Position numbers and translations under genes: made by a program. From Marivita sp051859345 (lineage in GTDB: Bacteria > Pseudomonadota > Alphaproteobacteria > Rhodobacterales > Rhodobacteraceae): a DNA stretch of 64,000 bases. The notes under the pieces are model-generated. The model saw nothing but the letters and a program-made list of their open reading frames with translations, was not told where the DNA came from and made no database searches. This document shows positions 8,764 to 17,600 of the stretch, piece by piece (position 1 is the stretch's first letter; each line of letters opens with the position of its first letter). Location of the stretch: NCBI RefSeq assembly GCF_051859345.1, contig NZ_JBHYFV010000012.1, positions 52,427 to 116,426 on the forward strand. The letters are read 5' to 3'.

Positions 8764-9735
8764 TCAGCGGTCCAGCATAGCCCGAAGTTCGGCGGCGACC
8801 TCTGCGCCAGCCTCATCGGCGATAACCGCCCAAGCTGAGTCCATCGCGATGGCACGCAGGCGTGTCGAGTCTTCATCGGAGAGCTCGATCACCTCGAAAC
8901 CGGCAGCAGCCATTTCTTTCGCGCCGGTGGCAACATCCTCGGCCCAGATTTGGTCGATCCGAGGAGCGGCGTCATCGCGCACGAAGGTGATGATACGCTC
9001 TTGCAGGTCTTCGGGAACCTCGTTCCAGGCGTCCTCGTTGACCACGACCGGGAAACCAGCCCTATAGACGCCCGGATAGACCACATGCGTCACAACGCCC
9101 TCGAACTGTTCGGCCCAGCCGACGGTGCCGCGCATGAAGCCGTCGATTGCGCCGCGCTCCATTGCCGTGAAGATCTCGCCCATCGGCAACACCAGAGGCT
9201 CGGCCCCAAGCGCCTTCACCATGGGAAGCAGCGTCGGGAAGACCCGGATGCGAAGCCCTTCGAAGTCAGCCAGGGACGCTACGGGCTTGTTGAGGAACAT
9301 GTGGAACGCAAGATCGGTCGCGGGAGCCTCTCCGAGAAGAACAAGGCCTTTTTCCGCGTGCAGTTCCGTCATGCGCTCATAATAGCCGGTGGGACGGATC
9401 TCGTCATAACGCATGAAGGACAGGTTCATCGTGGACGAGGTCGGCACAAGGCCCGAATAGTAGCTTGGGCTTGTGACAGCCATGTCGATCGCGCCGTTGC
9501 GCACAGCCTCGGCCTGGCCGAAAGGGGGCATGACTTCGGGGCCACCGCGCCAGTTGATCTGGAATTCGCCCTCGAACTTCGTGTTGATCTCATCGACCAG
9601 CATCGCGAAGCCGCGCACGATATCGGCCTGGCGCGGGGCCAGCGACACCGCATTCATCGTGATTTCTTCGGCGACCGCCGCGCCACCGAAGACCGTCATC
9701 GCGGCCGCAAAGGTCACGGATTTCAGCATGTTCAT
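8764..9735 (-). CDS. dctP: TRAP transporter substrate-binding protein (DctP type)
   Basis: 323 residues. A Sec signal peptide (about 1-22, ending AAVA-EE) is followed by a DctP fold with the expected GLRIRVFPTLLPMVKALGAEP (central Arg that usually binds a carboxylate), PMGEIFTAMERGAIDG and WNEVPEDLQERI motifs. TRAP proteins mostly bind carboxylic acids. The gene follows the flavin hydroxylase by 25 bases in the same operon, so the ligand is probably the acid hydroxylated by that enzyme. GGGAG 7 bases before the ATG supports the start at 9735. Confidence 0.92.
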   Translation of the reverse strand: MNMLKSVTFAAAMTVFGGAAVAEEITMNAVSLAPRQADIVRGFAMLVDEINTKFEGEFQINWRGGPEVMPPFGQAEAVRNGAIDMAVTSPSYYSGLVPTSSTMNLSFMRYDEIRPTGYYERMTELHAEKGLVLLGEAPATDLAFHMFLNKPVASLADFEGLRIRVFPTLLPMVKALGAEPLVLPMGEIFTAMERGAIDGFMRGTVGWAEQFEGVVTHVVYPGVYRAGFPVVVNEDAWNEVPEDLQERIITFVRDDAAPRIDQIWAEDVATGAKEMAAAGFEVIELSDEDSTRLRAIAMDSAWAVIADEAGAEVAAELRAMLDR

Positions 9736-9760
9736 TCAGTTTCTCCCTGTTGCTTCGTAT

Positions 9761-10891
9761 TCAGGCAAGCGCCACCGACCAGGCGTCATAGCCATAAACC
9801 CAGTCGGCGTTTCCACCTTTTTTCAGCCAGTCATTGGCCAACGAATTCTTCTGTACCTGCGCAGTGCGTGGTTTGCGCGCATCCTCGTAGCGTTGCAGCG
9901 CCGCAACGACATCCTCGGGACCGGCATCTTCCAGTGCACGCGCCAGGACGACGGCATCCTCGATCGCCATGCAGGCGCCCTGCGCCATGAAAGGCACCAT
10001 CGGGTGTGCGGCATCGCCCATGATCGTCGCGTGACCCCTGGACCATTGCGGCATCGGTTCGCGGACATGCAGGGCGGATTTGGTGACCTCGCCACAGGCA
10101 TCCAGCAGGGCCCGCGCATCGGGATGGAAATCTCTGTATTCGGCGCGGAGTTCCTCCACATCGCCAGGCAAGGTCCAGCCTTCCTCTGTCCAGTCCCCTT
10201 GGGGCGTGGTTGCGAATACGAAAATCTCCTGTCCCAGCGTCAGCGGGAAAGTCACGATCTGTTTGTCGGGGGTGTCGCCCCACCACTTGGTGAAAGCATC
10301 GGTATCGGGGGTATCGGGCGCCTTGTCCCTGGGGAAAACCGCGCGATAGGACACGATACCGGTAAATTTCGGATCGTCCTTGCCCCAGAGCGCGGCGCGC
10401 ACAGCGGAGTGGATGCCGTCCGCGCCGATCACGACATCGAAATCGCGTCGGCTGCCATCATCGAACACGATCGTGGCACCCGTTTCGGTCAGGTCGACCG
10501 ACTTGGCCGACATGCCGGGATGCACGATGTCCTCTGGCAACTGGTTCTGCAGGGCCAGCAACAGGTCGGCCCGGTGAATGGTCAGTTGCGGCGCGCCGTA
10601 TTTTTCCTCGGCTGCGGCACTCATCGGAAGACGGGATGTCTCTTCGCCGGTCTTGCCGTCCCGGCTGATGCGAAAGGTCGGGCGCGCGGCGCTCTTGCGC
10701 AGGTACTCTCCCACGCCAAGCTGATCCAGCGCAAAAACTGCGTTCGGCGTCAGGTTGATATCGGCGCCGACCCGGTTGAATGCGGCCGCTCGTTCGAAGA
10801 CCTCGACCTCATGCCCAACCTTGCGCAGCGCGATTGCAGCACTGAAGCCACCAATTCCACCGCCGCAGATCCCGATCCTGAGTTTAGACAT
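9761..10891 (-). CDS. FAD-dependent monooxygenase, 6-hydroxynicotinate 3-monooxygenase-like
   Basis: 376 residues, a class-A flavoprotein hydroxylase. The FAD Rossmann motif is GICGGGIGG (7-15), the DG motif is DVVIGADGIHS and the second FAD contact is GDAAHPM. From memory the closest characterised relatives are NicC-type 6-hydroxynicotinate 3-monooxygenases: shared features are FNRVGADINLTPN, KWWGDTP, MAQGACMAIEDA and the C-terminal WVYGYD. Salicylate- and 3-hydroxybenzoate-hydroxylases are more distant options. The start at 10891 has AGGAG 5 bases upstream. It heads the operon with the TRAP importer, which suggests import of an aromatic or pyridine acid followed by ring hydroxylation. Confidence 0.8.
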   Translation of the reverse strand: MSKLRIGICGGGIGGFSAAIALRKVGHEVEVFERAAAFNRVGADINLTPNAVFALDQLGVGEYLRKSAARPTFRISRDGKTGEETSRLPMSAAAEEKYGAPQLTIHRADLLLALQNQLPEDIVHPGMSAKSVDLTETGATIVFDDGSRRDFDVVIGADGIHSAVRAALWGKDDPKFTGIVSYRAVFPRDKAPDTPDTDAFTKWWGDTPDKQIVTFPLTLGQEIFVFATTPQGDWTEEGWTLPGDVEELRAEYRDFHPDARALLDACGEVTKSALHVREPMPQWSRGHATIMGDAAHPMVPFMAQGACMAIEDAVVLARALEDAGPEDVVAALQRYEDARKPRTAQVQKNSLANDWLKKGGNADWVYGYDAWSVALA

Positions 10892-10907
10892 CCGGTCTCC
10901 TTTCGAG

Positions 10908-10935
10908 TGTTCTATTTTGAACTTGTTGTTCAAAT
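10908..10935. promoter_or_regulatory. Palindromic operator upstream of the hydroxylase-TRAP operon (copy 1)
   Basis: The stretch contains GTTC-N6-GAAC directly followed by a second palindrome TTGAAC-N5-GTTCAA. Its right edge is 16 bases from the hydroxylase ATG, so a bound protein would cover the core promoter or ribosome site. 23 of its 28 bases are identical to the site at 18958-18985 before the other catabolic operon. Probable binding site of the IclR-family protein encoded at 11089; assignment is inference. Confidence 0.65.
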
Positions 10936-11052
10936 ATACGCGGCAGTTTTGAACAGGTCAAGCAGAACCTTCGTCCGCGGATATGCTTTTGCGGCAAGAT
11001 AAAGGAAAATCCGGCCCAAGACGCGAGGGGCCTGTTCGATTCTGCTCAATTC

Positions 11053-11065
11053 GTTCTATATTGAA
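11053..11065. promoter_or_regulatory. Partial operator copy upstream of the IclR gene (copy 3)
   Basis: GTTCTATATTGAA matches the left half of the 28-bp operator in 12 of 13 bases and sits 24 bases before the IclR start codon. This fits autoregulation by the same protein. The right palindrome half is not conserved here. Confidence 0.45.
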
Positions 11066-11088
11066 GGCCAGCAAAAGAGAGAGGCCAA

Positions 11089-11892
11089 ATGTCAGATAAG
11101 AACACCGACGCGACGGCCTATTCCGTTCCACCTGTGGAGCGGGCCTTGAAACTGCTGCGTCATATCGGCGACGGGCACAAGTGCGGCAATCTCAGCACCA
11201 CTTCCAAGGAACTGGGAATCAACCGGACGACTCTCATCCGGCTGATCCACACGCTGGAAGCCAACCGGATGATCGAACGAATCGAAGGCGGAGCAGGATA
11301 CCGGCTGAGCGTCGGCTTGATCAGCCTTGCCGCACAGGCAGTGCATGGACGCGACATTGTCCAGATCTGTCAGCCTATCCTGGCCGAATTGACCCATTCG
11401 ACCGGCATGTCCGCGCATCTGGGTGTGCTGGACGGGACCGACATTGTCTACCTGAGCCGGGAGACACCCAACACGCATCTTGTCAGCAACATGCGGGCTG
11501 GATCACGCTTGCCGGCCCACGCTTCATCCAGCGGTCGGGCCTATCTGGCGGCGTTGACCGACAGCGCGATCCGCGAAGTGTTGGCTGGGGTGGAGCTGAA
11601 GGCGGCGACAGGCAAGACGCCGACCACGCTGGACGCGGTGATCGAACAGGCGCACCTGGATCGCGCCGCCGGGCTGGCCTGGAGCGAAGGCAATTTCGAG
11701 CTCGGCATCGGCTCTTGCGCAGCTGTGATCCTGGACCACAAGGGCGAACTGGCTGGCGCTATCAATGTCTCGGGACCGGAGAGCCATTTCAAGGAAGAAG
11801 GGCACAACCCGGATGGCCCGATCAAGCGCGCGGTGCTGAAGGCGGCCCGAAAGGCCTCGGCAGGACTTGGCCATGTGACGCAGGCAGATTAA
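11089..11892 (+). CDS. IclR-family transcriptional regulator
   Basis: 267 residues. The winged helix (about 12-75) includes STTSKELGINRTTLIRLIHTLEANRMI; the effector domain (about 88-260) includes MSAHLGVLDGTDIVYLSRE, AHASSSGRAYLAAL and NFELGIGSCAAVI. It stands between, and divergent from, the hydroxylase-TRAP operon on one side, and converges with the aldehyde dehydrogenase on the other, sharing two bases of stop codon (ATTAAG). It is the probable regulator of both operons, through the palindromic sites at 10908-10935 and 18958-18985. AGAGAGAGG supports the start. Confidence 0.9.
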   Translation: MSDKNTDATAYSVPPVERALKLLRHIGDGHKCGNLSTTSKELGINRTTLIRLIHTLEANRMIERIEGGAGYRLSVGLISLAAQAVHGRDIVQICQPILAELTHSTGMSAHLGVLDGTDIVYLSRETPNTHLVSNMRAGSRLPAHASSSGRAYLAALTDSAIREVLAGVELKAATGKTPTTLDAVIEQAHLDRAAGLAWSEGNFELGIGSCAAVILDHKGELAGAINVSGPESHFKEEGHNPDGPIKRAVLKAARKASAGLGHVTQAD

Positions 11893-13373
11893 GGCCAGCG
11901 CGCCCACCCCAGCGGCGCGCCAGAATGGTCTTCATAGATCGATTTCTGGCGCTGATAGGCGCGCAGGCCCGCCCTGCCCTTTTCACGCCCCATGCCGCTT
12001 GCCCCGTCACCGCCGAAGGGGGTGGTGATCGAGAACTGCTTGTATGTATTGACCCAAACCGTCCCGGCCCGGATCGCGCGTGCCACCCGCCAGCACTTGC
12101 GATGGTCGCGCGACCAGATGCCGCAGGCGAGCCCGTAGTCATTGTCATTGGACATCGCGATCACGTCATCTTCGTCGTCAAACGGCAGGACGACAAGGAC
12201 AGGACCAAAGATCTCCTCTCGGCAGGTGCGGGCGCTGTTGTCCAGACCCGCAATGATGGTCGGCCGGTAATAGGCACCATCATCCAGACCCACACCTTCG
12301 GGACGCGCGCCCCCGGTCAGGATCTCGCCGCCCTCATCCAACGCCTGCTGGACATAGCCTTCGACCGCTTCACGATGATCGGCATGGACCATCGATGACA
12401 CCTGCGTGTCCGCGTCGAACGGATGGCCGATTTTCAGCGCCTTGGTCGCCTGCACCAGCTTGGCGACGAACCTGTCGAAGATGCTGCGCTGCACAAAGAG
12501 GCGTGACCCGGCGATGCAGCTTTGTCCGGTTGACGAAAAAATCCCGAAGAGCACCCCGGCGATGGCCTGATCCTCGTCACAATCCTCGAACACGATTGTC
12601 GGGGACTTCCCGCCAAGTTCCAGAGAAATCGGCATCAGCTTTTCAGCGGCGACATGGGCCAGGTGACGCCCCGTCGACGTGCCACCGGTGAACGACACCT
12701 TGCCGATCTCGGGATGTTCGACCAGCAGGTTGCCGACGTCGCGCCCCGATCCCGGCAGCACTGAAAACAGCCCCTTGGGCAGGCCCGCCTGCTCGATGAT
12801 CCGCGCTAGTTCCAGGCTGATGATCGGAGACCAGCTGGCCGGCTTCAATAGAACCGCGTTTCCCGCCGCCAGCGCCGGGGCGGCCTTTTGCGCGTCGGAC
12901 GCGATAGGGGAATTCCATGGCGTGATTGCAGCGACAAGCCCGATCGGATCGTGGACAGAGTATGTCTGGTAGTCGCCTCGGGAAGCGGTCATCAGGTCGT
13001 CTGAGGTTTCCAGAACCGCCCCGAAATAGCGAAAGGTCGCGGCGGCGGATGCGACAAGCGCCCGCGCTTCGGTGCGGGTCTTGCTGGTGTCGCGACTTTG
13101 CAGCCAGGACAACCGGTCGACCTCCGCCGCGATCGCCTCGGAAATCCGGTACAGGTAGGTGGCGCGCTCATGCGGTTTCAGGTCACGCCATGCTGGATCG
13201 GACTGAGCCGCTTTGGCCCGGTCGATGGCCGTCAGAACATCCTCGCGCGACGCGCCCTTGAACGCCATGTTCTCCGTGCCCTCGGCAGCAAAGACCGACA
13301 CGATCTCTGCCCCGGTGCCGGCCTGCCATTCGCCCCCCACAAAGAGGTGCCCGTTCGGAAAGGAATGCGTCAT
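11889..13373 (-). CDS. NAD(P)+-dependent aldehyde dehydrogenase
   Basis: 494 residues, full length for the ALDH superfamily. ITPWNSP, the KPASWSP NAD-contact region, SFTGGTSTGR, the general-base Glu in LELGGKSP and the nucleophilic Cys in STGQSCIAGSRLFV are present, with the terminal EIFGPV and NDYGLACGIW motifs. It is the last gene of the seven-gene operon, 10 bases after the aspartate-dehydrogenase-like gene. With the ThDP-dependent gene two positions upstream, a likely role is oxidising an aldehyde released by decarboxylation of a 2-oxo acid. The exact substrate is not determinable. Confidence 0.9.
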   Translation of the reverse strand: MTHSFPNGHLFVGGEWQAGTGAEIVSVFAAEGTENMAFKGASREDVLTAIDRAKAAQSDPAWRDLKPHERATYLYRISEAIAAEVDRLSWLQSRDTSKTRTEARALVASAAATFRYFGAVLETSDDLMTASRGDYQTYSVHDPIGLVAAITPWNSPIASDAQKAAPALAAGNAVLLKPASWSPIISLELARIIEQAGLPKGLFSVLPGSGRDVGNLLVEHPEIGKVSFTGGTSTGRHLAHVAAEKLMPISLELGGKSPTIVFEDCDEDQAIAGVLFGIFSSTGQSCIAGSRLFVQRSIFDRFVAKLVQATKALKIGHPFDADTQVSSMVHADHREAVEGYVQQALDEGGEILTGGARPEGVGLDDGAYYRPTIIAGLDNSARTCREEIFGPVLVVLPFDDEDDVIAMSNDNDYGLACGIWSRDHRKCWRVARAIRAGTVWVNTYKQFSITTPFGGDGASGMGREKGRAGLRAYQRQKSIYEDHSGAPLGWARWP

Positions 13374-13383
13374 CGTTACCTCG

Positions 13384-14211
13384 TCAGATGATGATGGCCG
13401 CGCTGCGGTTCAAAACGACACGCGCCAGGCTGTAGGCCGTTGAAAGCGACGTCTTCGGGTTCAAGTGTGACGCCCTGCCGGCCAACCGTAGGGAAAAATC
13501 CATCGCCTCGGATACGACCCACACTTCGTGGGTGTTGGCAATTGCAAGCGGATCCGCGATCAACCGCACACGGGTCTCGTCCAGCCCTGCACCAGCAAGC
13601 GCGACGGTCGCGGCGACATTGGCGTTCTTTGGGAAGGTCAACGCGGCTTCGCGCGCAGTGCCTTCAAAGAAGACCGCTTCCTCCGTTAGCGACTCCAGGT
13701 CGAGGCGGTTCTCCGCATCGGTGCCTTTCCAGGCGGCGGGCGGCTTGCGCCCGATATAGGTAACCTCGTGCAGCCCCGAGAGCCGCGCCGCACCCAGCGC
13801 ATCAAGCCCACCGACGGCACCGGCAGGGATGATGAGCTGAGCAGAACCTGACCGGGCGGCCCCCTGCAAGCGGTCGTGGAGATGCGCGTCGGCGAGCGAC
13901 CCGACCGATGCAAGCAACAGATCGGTCCCGCCCGACAGCACTTGCGCGCCAAAGGCCGAGACCGCGGAGTGCCCTGCGCACTCAACGACCAGATCGGGCC
14001 GCGACGCCAGCAGATCGGGAAGCTGCGTATGCACGGTGAACGCCACAGCATGGGTTGCGCACATGGCGTCGAGCCGCTCTGCCGTCTGCTCAACCTGCGT
14101 TGCGCGGACGAGTACCGACAGCGTGCCCATCGCCGTCTTCGGCTGCGCTATCAGTGTTTCGACCAGTGTCTGGCCGATCGCGCCAAATCCGATCAAGGCG
14201 AGATGCTGCAT
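13384..14211 (-). CDS. L-aspartate dehydrogenase-like oxidoreductase
   Basis: 275 residues. An N-terminal Rossmann motif GFGAIG (8-13) is followed by a domain resembling NadX-type L-aspartate dehydrogenases: VVECAGHSAVSAFGAQVL, IIPAGAVGGLDAL and FPKNANVAATVALAGAGLD (the latter holding the family's N-x-N-V-A-A-T signature). Family members form iminoaspartate/oxaloacetate and ammonia with NAD(P). The ATG at 14211 overlaps the ThDP gene stop (TGATG). No nadA/nadC neighbours are present, so a catabolic role on an amino- or imino-acid intermediate is more likely than NAD synthesis; that is inference. Confidence 0.8.
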   Translation of the reverse strand: MQHLALIGFGAIGQTLVETLIAQPKTAMGTLSVLVRATQVEQTAERLDAMCATHAVAFTVHTQLPDLLASRPDLVVECAGHSAVSAFGAQVLSGGTDLLLASVGSLADAHLHDRLQGAARSGSAQLIIPAGAVGGLDALGAARLSGLHEVTYIGRKPPAAWKGTDAENRLDLESLTEEAVFFEGTAREAALTFPKNANVAATVALAGAGLDETRVRLIADPLAIANTHEVWVVSEAMDFSLRLAGRASHLNPKTSLSTAYSLARVVLNRSAAIII

Positions 14212-15863
14212 CAGGTCCTGCTTCCCGCCGCCCCGGCGGGTGGTCCGGCGAAGGCCTCGGCGAAGGGACCTATGGAGACCATGTCGACCTCGACCACAAC
14301 CGGGCCGTCCCGCCTCATGCTGGTATCGAACGTGTCCGCGAACGCCTCGATATCGGTAACCTTCATGTGCGGCATGTCGATCGCCTCGCATAGTTTGGCG
14401 AAATCGGGCGTCTTGAGCGCCGAGTAATGACGCCGCCCGTCGTATTGAGCGTCCTGAATGTTCTCGATTACGCCGTAGGCGGTGTCGTTCATCAACACGA
14501 AGGTCACGTTGAGATTTTCGTCGACCGCCGTGATCAGTTCGGCGATGCCCAGCATCGCCCCGCCATCACCAAGCAGCGTCACGGTGCGGGCGTCGGCAGA
14601 AGCAAGCGCCGCACCGCACCCCATTGCAATCCCCTGCCCGATCCCTCCGCCCAAGGCATGCACACCAAGGTTCGGGGTCGCGATCTGGACATACCGATTG
14701 CCGAATGTCGAGTTCGAGATCGTCACATCCCGCACCCAGGGATGGGCGCCCGCCGGGACCACGGACAACAGGTGGTCGGCCACCATCTGGTAAGGCCCCA
14801 GACGGGTGCGCAGCGCACCTTCGGATTTCGCGCGCGCCACAGAAATGTCGAACGCGAGTTGCGGATCGACCGCCAGCGTTTCGGGAAGGCGGTCAAGAAG
14901 ACCCTGCAACGCCAAGCCCGCATCCGCGTGCAGGAACAGGTCCACCGGGTAATTGCGCCCACATTGGGTGGGTTCCGCGTCGATCTGCACCAGTGGCTTG
15001 GGCAGCACCATCTTGTTGTTCATGGTCTCGTTGCCGCGCAGGCGGGATCCGACGACGATCATCAGGTCACAGTTCGCGTAGATCTCGCGCGCTTCAGGCG
15101 TCATGTTGAAGGCCCCCAGCGTCGCAGGACTGTCTTCAGGAACCACGGCGCGTCCCTGGGTCGAGGTAACGACACCGAACCCGCGCGCCACCAGAGCTTT
15201 TGCTTCCGCCGAAGCGCCCCGCGCACCGCCGCCCAACCAGAGCATCGGACGTCGCGCGGCCTTCACCATTTCGGCCAACCGGTCGAGCTGCGCGTCGGCG
15301 GCTCGGGGCAAGGATGGTACCGTCGGCGAAAGATCGAACGAGGTCACGGAGGCAAGGCGTTGCACATCCACCGGAATTTCCAGGCTGACCGGTCCGGTCG
15401 GCGGCGTGCAGGCCGCGCGGATCGCGGCATCAAGCGTGCCAATCGCGGATTTCTCGTCCCAGACCCGGAAATAGGCCTTGGACACGCCTTTCAGCATTTC
15501 CGGCTGTTTCGGCACGTCATGGATGGCGGCGCGGTCGCGGTCCATGAATTCGCGGTCGACCTGGGTCGTGATATGCAACAATCGGCTACCGGCGGTCAGA
15601 GCCTCGGCCTGGCCACCAGCCGCGTTGCCCGCCGCCGTACCGGTCGACGTGAGCACGACCCCCAACTGCCCCGAAACCCGCGAAAACGCATCCGCCATGT
15701 TCATTGCGCCGGCTTCGCCACGCGCGGGCACAAAACGGATGCGCCCCTGTTCGGCGATCCCGTCGAGGATCGGCATGTTGTGGATCGAAATCACCCCGAA
15801 CACGGTTGTAACACCGGCATCCGCAAGGCTTCGGGCAATCTGGTAGCCAACGGTTTCAGTCAT
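14211..15863 (-). CDS. Thiamine-diphosphate-dependent enzyme (acetolactate synthase / benzoylformate decarboxylase superfamily)
   Basis: 550 residues with the three usual domains. Glu50 in VPARGEAGAMNMA is the conserved ThDP-activating Glu; the central domain covers about 195-330; the C-terminal ThDP site carries GDGG at 432-435 and, 26 residues on, the closing ND (VLMND). These enzymes decarboxylate or ligate 2-oxo acids in the cytoplasm. No FAD-specific signature was identified, and a decarboxylase role feeding the aldehyde dehydrogenase is the simplest reading of the operon. The start 15863 is 27 bases after the SDR gene stop. Confidence 0.85.
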   Translation of the reverse strand: MTETVGYQIARSLADAGVTTVFGVISIHNMPILDGIAEQGRIRFVPARGEAGAMNMADAFSRVSGQLGVVLTSTGTAAGNAAGGQAEALTAGSRLLHITTQVDREFMDRDRAAIHDVPKQPEMLKGVSKAYFRVWDEKSAIGTLDAAIRAACTPPTGPVSLEIPVDVQRLASVTSFDLSPTVPSLPRAADAQLDRLAEMVKAARRPMLWLGGGARGASAEAKALVARGFGVVTSTQGRAVVPEDSPATLGAFNMTPEAREIYANCDLMIVVGSRLRGNETMNNKMVLPKPLVQIDAEPTQCGRNYPVDLFLHADAGLALQGLLDRLPETLAVDPQLAFDISVARAKSEGALRTRLGPYQMVADHLLSVVPAGAHPWVRDVTISNSTFGNRYVQIATPNLGVHALGGGIGQGIAMGCGAALASADARTVTLLGDGGAMLGIAELITAVDENLNVTFVLMNDTAYGVIENIQDAQYDGRRHYSALKTPDFAKLCEAIDMPHMKVTDIEAFADTFDTSMRRDGPVVVEVDMVSIGPFAEAFAGPPAGAAGSRT

Positions 15864-15890
15864 GATCGGACTTTCATTCTTATTGTTCAG

Positions 15891-16682
15891 TCAAACAAAA
15901 CGGGACACGCCGCCGGAGATCTCCAGTCGTGCCCCAGTCACATAGCTGGCGGCGGGAGAGGCGAGGAAGACCAACGCGCGCGCTGCTTCCTCTGCCTGGC
16001 CAAGGCGGCCAAGCGGGATGGATTTGCGCCGGGCCAGATCGGCGAACCAATCCTCGCGGGACTGGGTCTGGTCTTCGCGCGCCTCGAACCGGCGCTGCCA
16101 CTGGTTGCTGTCGACCAGCCCCAGCAGAATCGAATTGACCCGGATCTCGGGGGCCAGTTCGGTTGCAAGCGATTTCAGAAGGCTCTGCACTCCGGCGCGC
16201 GCCGCAGACGTGCAGACCATGTGCGGTTCCGGCTGATAGGCAAGCAGCGAGTTGACGGCGGTGATCGACCCGACGGGACTATGCCGCAACTGGGCTTCGA
16301 AGGCACGGATCGGGTGGATCTGGGAAAAGAACTTCAGCTCCAGCTCATCGTGCCAATCCGAATCCGTTGTATCGGCATAGGTGGACATCCGTCCCTGCCC
16401 GGCATTGGTGATCAGGGCATCACAGCCGCCGAAGCGCTCGGCAACCTCGTCGGCAAACGCGACATTGGCCTCGGGCTCGAGGACCGAAAAGGCTCGTGCG
16501 CAGATCCGGCCTTCGCCATATTCCGCGGCCAGTTCTGCGGCCACGGCGTCCAGCCGCTCGGCACCGCGGGCACAGAAAGCAACATGCGCTCCCTCTTCCA
16601 GCGCATGACGAACCGTGGCCAGACCAATCCCCGACGAGCCGCCGGTGACGACGACCGTCCTGTTCTTCAATCCAAGATCCAT
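15891..16682 (-). CDS. Short-chain dehydrogenase/reductase-like protein lacking the Tyr-Lys pair
   Basis: 263 residues. The cofactor motif TGGSSGIG (13-20), the NAG motif (93-95) and Ser145 are intact. The catalytic Y-x-x-x-K is not: the aligned positions are Thr158 and Arg162 (CTSAARAG). Helix alpha-F and the C-terminal GQAEEAARALVFLASPAASYVTGARLEISGG are normal, so the gene is otherwise well kept and not a pseudogene. Either it uses another proton donor or it acts as a hydratase, isomerase or binding protein. It lies between the dioxygenase (3 bases) and the ThDP gene. Confidence 0.85.
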   Translation of the reverse strand: MDLGLKNRTVVVTGGSSGIGLATVRHALEEGAHVAFCARGAERLDAVAAELAAEYGEGRICARAFSVLEPEANVAFADEVAERFGGCDALITNAGQGRMSTYADTTDSDWHDELELKFFSQIHPIRAFEAQLRHSPVGSITAVNSLLAYQPEPHMVCTSAARAGVQSLLKSLATELAPEIRVNSILLGLVDSNQWQRRFEAREDQTQSREDWFADLARRKSIPLGRLGQAEEAARALVFLASPAASYVTGARLEISGGVSRFV

Positions 16683-16685
16683 GCG

Positions 16686-17600
16686 TCAGTCTTTCCGCAG
16701 CTCCGGGAACCCCGGATCGGGTCGCCCGGCCATGACCGTGCGCTGTGCCGGGGTCGGCGGGCCTGCGGTCATCCAGCGGTCCATCGCTTCGGGGTCGGTG
16801 CGCGACCAGACCTTCGCCTCGTGAGTCGTTTCGTCGATCTGCTGAAGTTCGGACGTGAACTCGATGACGTAACCCGAGGGCGAGACGAAATAGGCGAACG
16901 GATTGTTGCCCGGTCCGTGCCGTCCCGGCCCCCAGCTGGGCACCTGGCCCTTCTGTTTCATCCGTCCGATCCCACGCATGAAACTGTCGAGATCCGGCAT
17001 TTCAAAGGCGACGTGATTGACCGACGGATACTGGGCGCGGACAAGAGCGATCGAATGGTGGTCGCGGTTGCAGCGCAGGAACACCATCATATCGGCAGAA
17101 TAATCGCTGGCGCGGAAGCCCAGAACGTCCTTGTACCATGCCTCCAGCCCATCCATGTCGGGCGTGTTCAGCACCACGTGGGACACCTTGCGCGGATAGG
17201 CATAGACGTCTTCGGGTTCGTTCATCTCGAGGTCCGTGGTGAAGCGAAGACGCCGGTTGTCCGGGTCAAGCAGTTCGAAACCGTAGCCACCGATCGCATC
17301 GTCGAACAGTCCGGGCTTTCCCAGAACGGGCGCACCCTTCGCTGTCACATGTGCATAAAGCGTGTTCATCTCGTCCCGGTCGTTCATGCCGAAATGCACG
17401 TATTCGATACCGTAAGTGTCCCCGTCCTTGAGCCCATAGATGAAAGGCTCCGCCCCGGTTCCCCGCAGATAGGTTATGCCCGGCTCGGACTTGGCGACCT
17501 GTAGGCCCCACAGTTCCGTATAAAACTCGGCCGTGTCCGTCATACCCGGAGCGCGCATCACGATGCCACGCAGGAATCCGGCCCTTACAGGATCGGTCAT
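16686..17600 (-). CDS. Extradiol-type ring-cleavage dioxygenase (VOC superfamily, type I)
   Basis: 304 residues with two betaalphabetabetabeta modules, the length of 2,3-dihydroxybiphenyl/catechol 2,3-dioxygenases. The presumed Fe(II) ligands in the C-terminal half are His141 (KVSHVVL), His196 (VNHVAFE) and Glu247 (YVIEFTS). Candidate second-shell residues are His181/His182, His228 and Tyr237 (FAYFVSPSG). It should cleave a catechol-like or hydroxypyridine-like ring meta to the hydroxyls. Its start overlaps the hydrolase stop by 4 bases, and a hydrolase next to a meta-cleavage enzyme is the usual arrangement. Confidence 0.85.
   Translation of the reverse strand: MTDPVRAGFLRGIVMRAPGMTDTAEFYTELWGLQVAKSEPGITYLRGTGAEPFIYGLKDGDTYGIEYVHFGMNDRDEMNTLYAHVTAKGAPVLGKPGLFDDAIGGYGFELLDPDNRRLRFTTDLEMNEPEDVYAYPRKVSHVVLNTPDMDGLEAWYKDVLGFRASDYSADMMVFLRCNRDHHSIALVRAQYPSVNHVAFEMPDLDSFMRGIGRMKQKGQVPSWGPGRHGPGNNPFAYFVSPSGYVIEFTSELQQIDETTHEAKVWSRTDPEAMDRWMTAGPPTPAQRTVMAGRPDPGFPELRKD

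Noticed and set aside
8950..9990. Long plus-strand frames of 346 and 509 codons around 9-11 kb
   Set aside because: Shadows of the dctP and flavin hydroxylase genes on the other strand, which are supported by motifs and operon structure.
14427..17504. A 1025-codon open frame on the plus strand
   Set aside because: It is antisense to the ThDP, SDR and VOC genes, which have clear catalytic motifs; the composition (many Arg, His, Gly) is typical of shadow frames in G+C-rich DNA.
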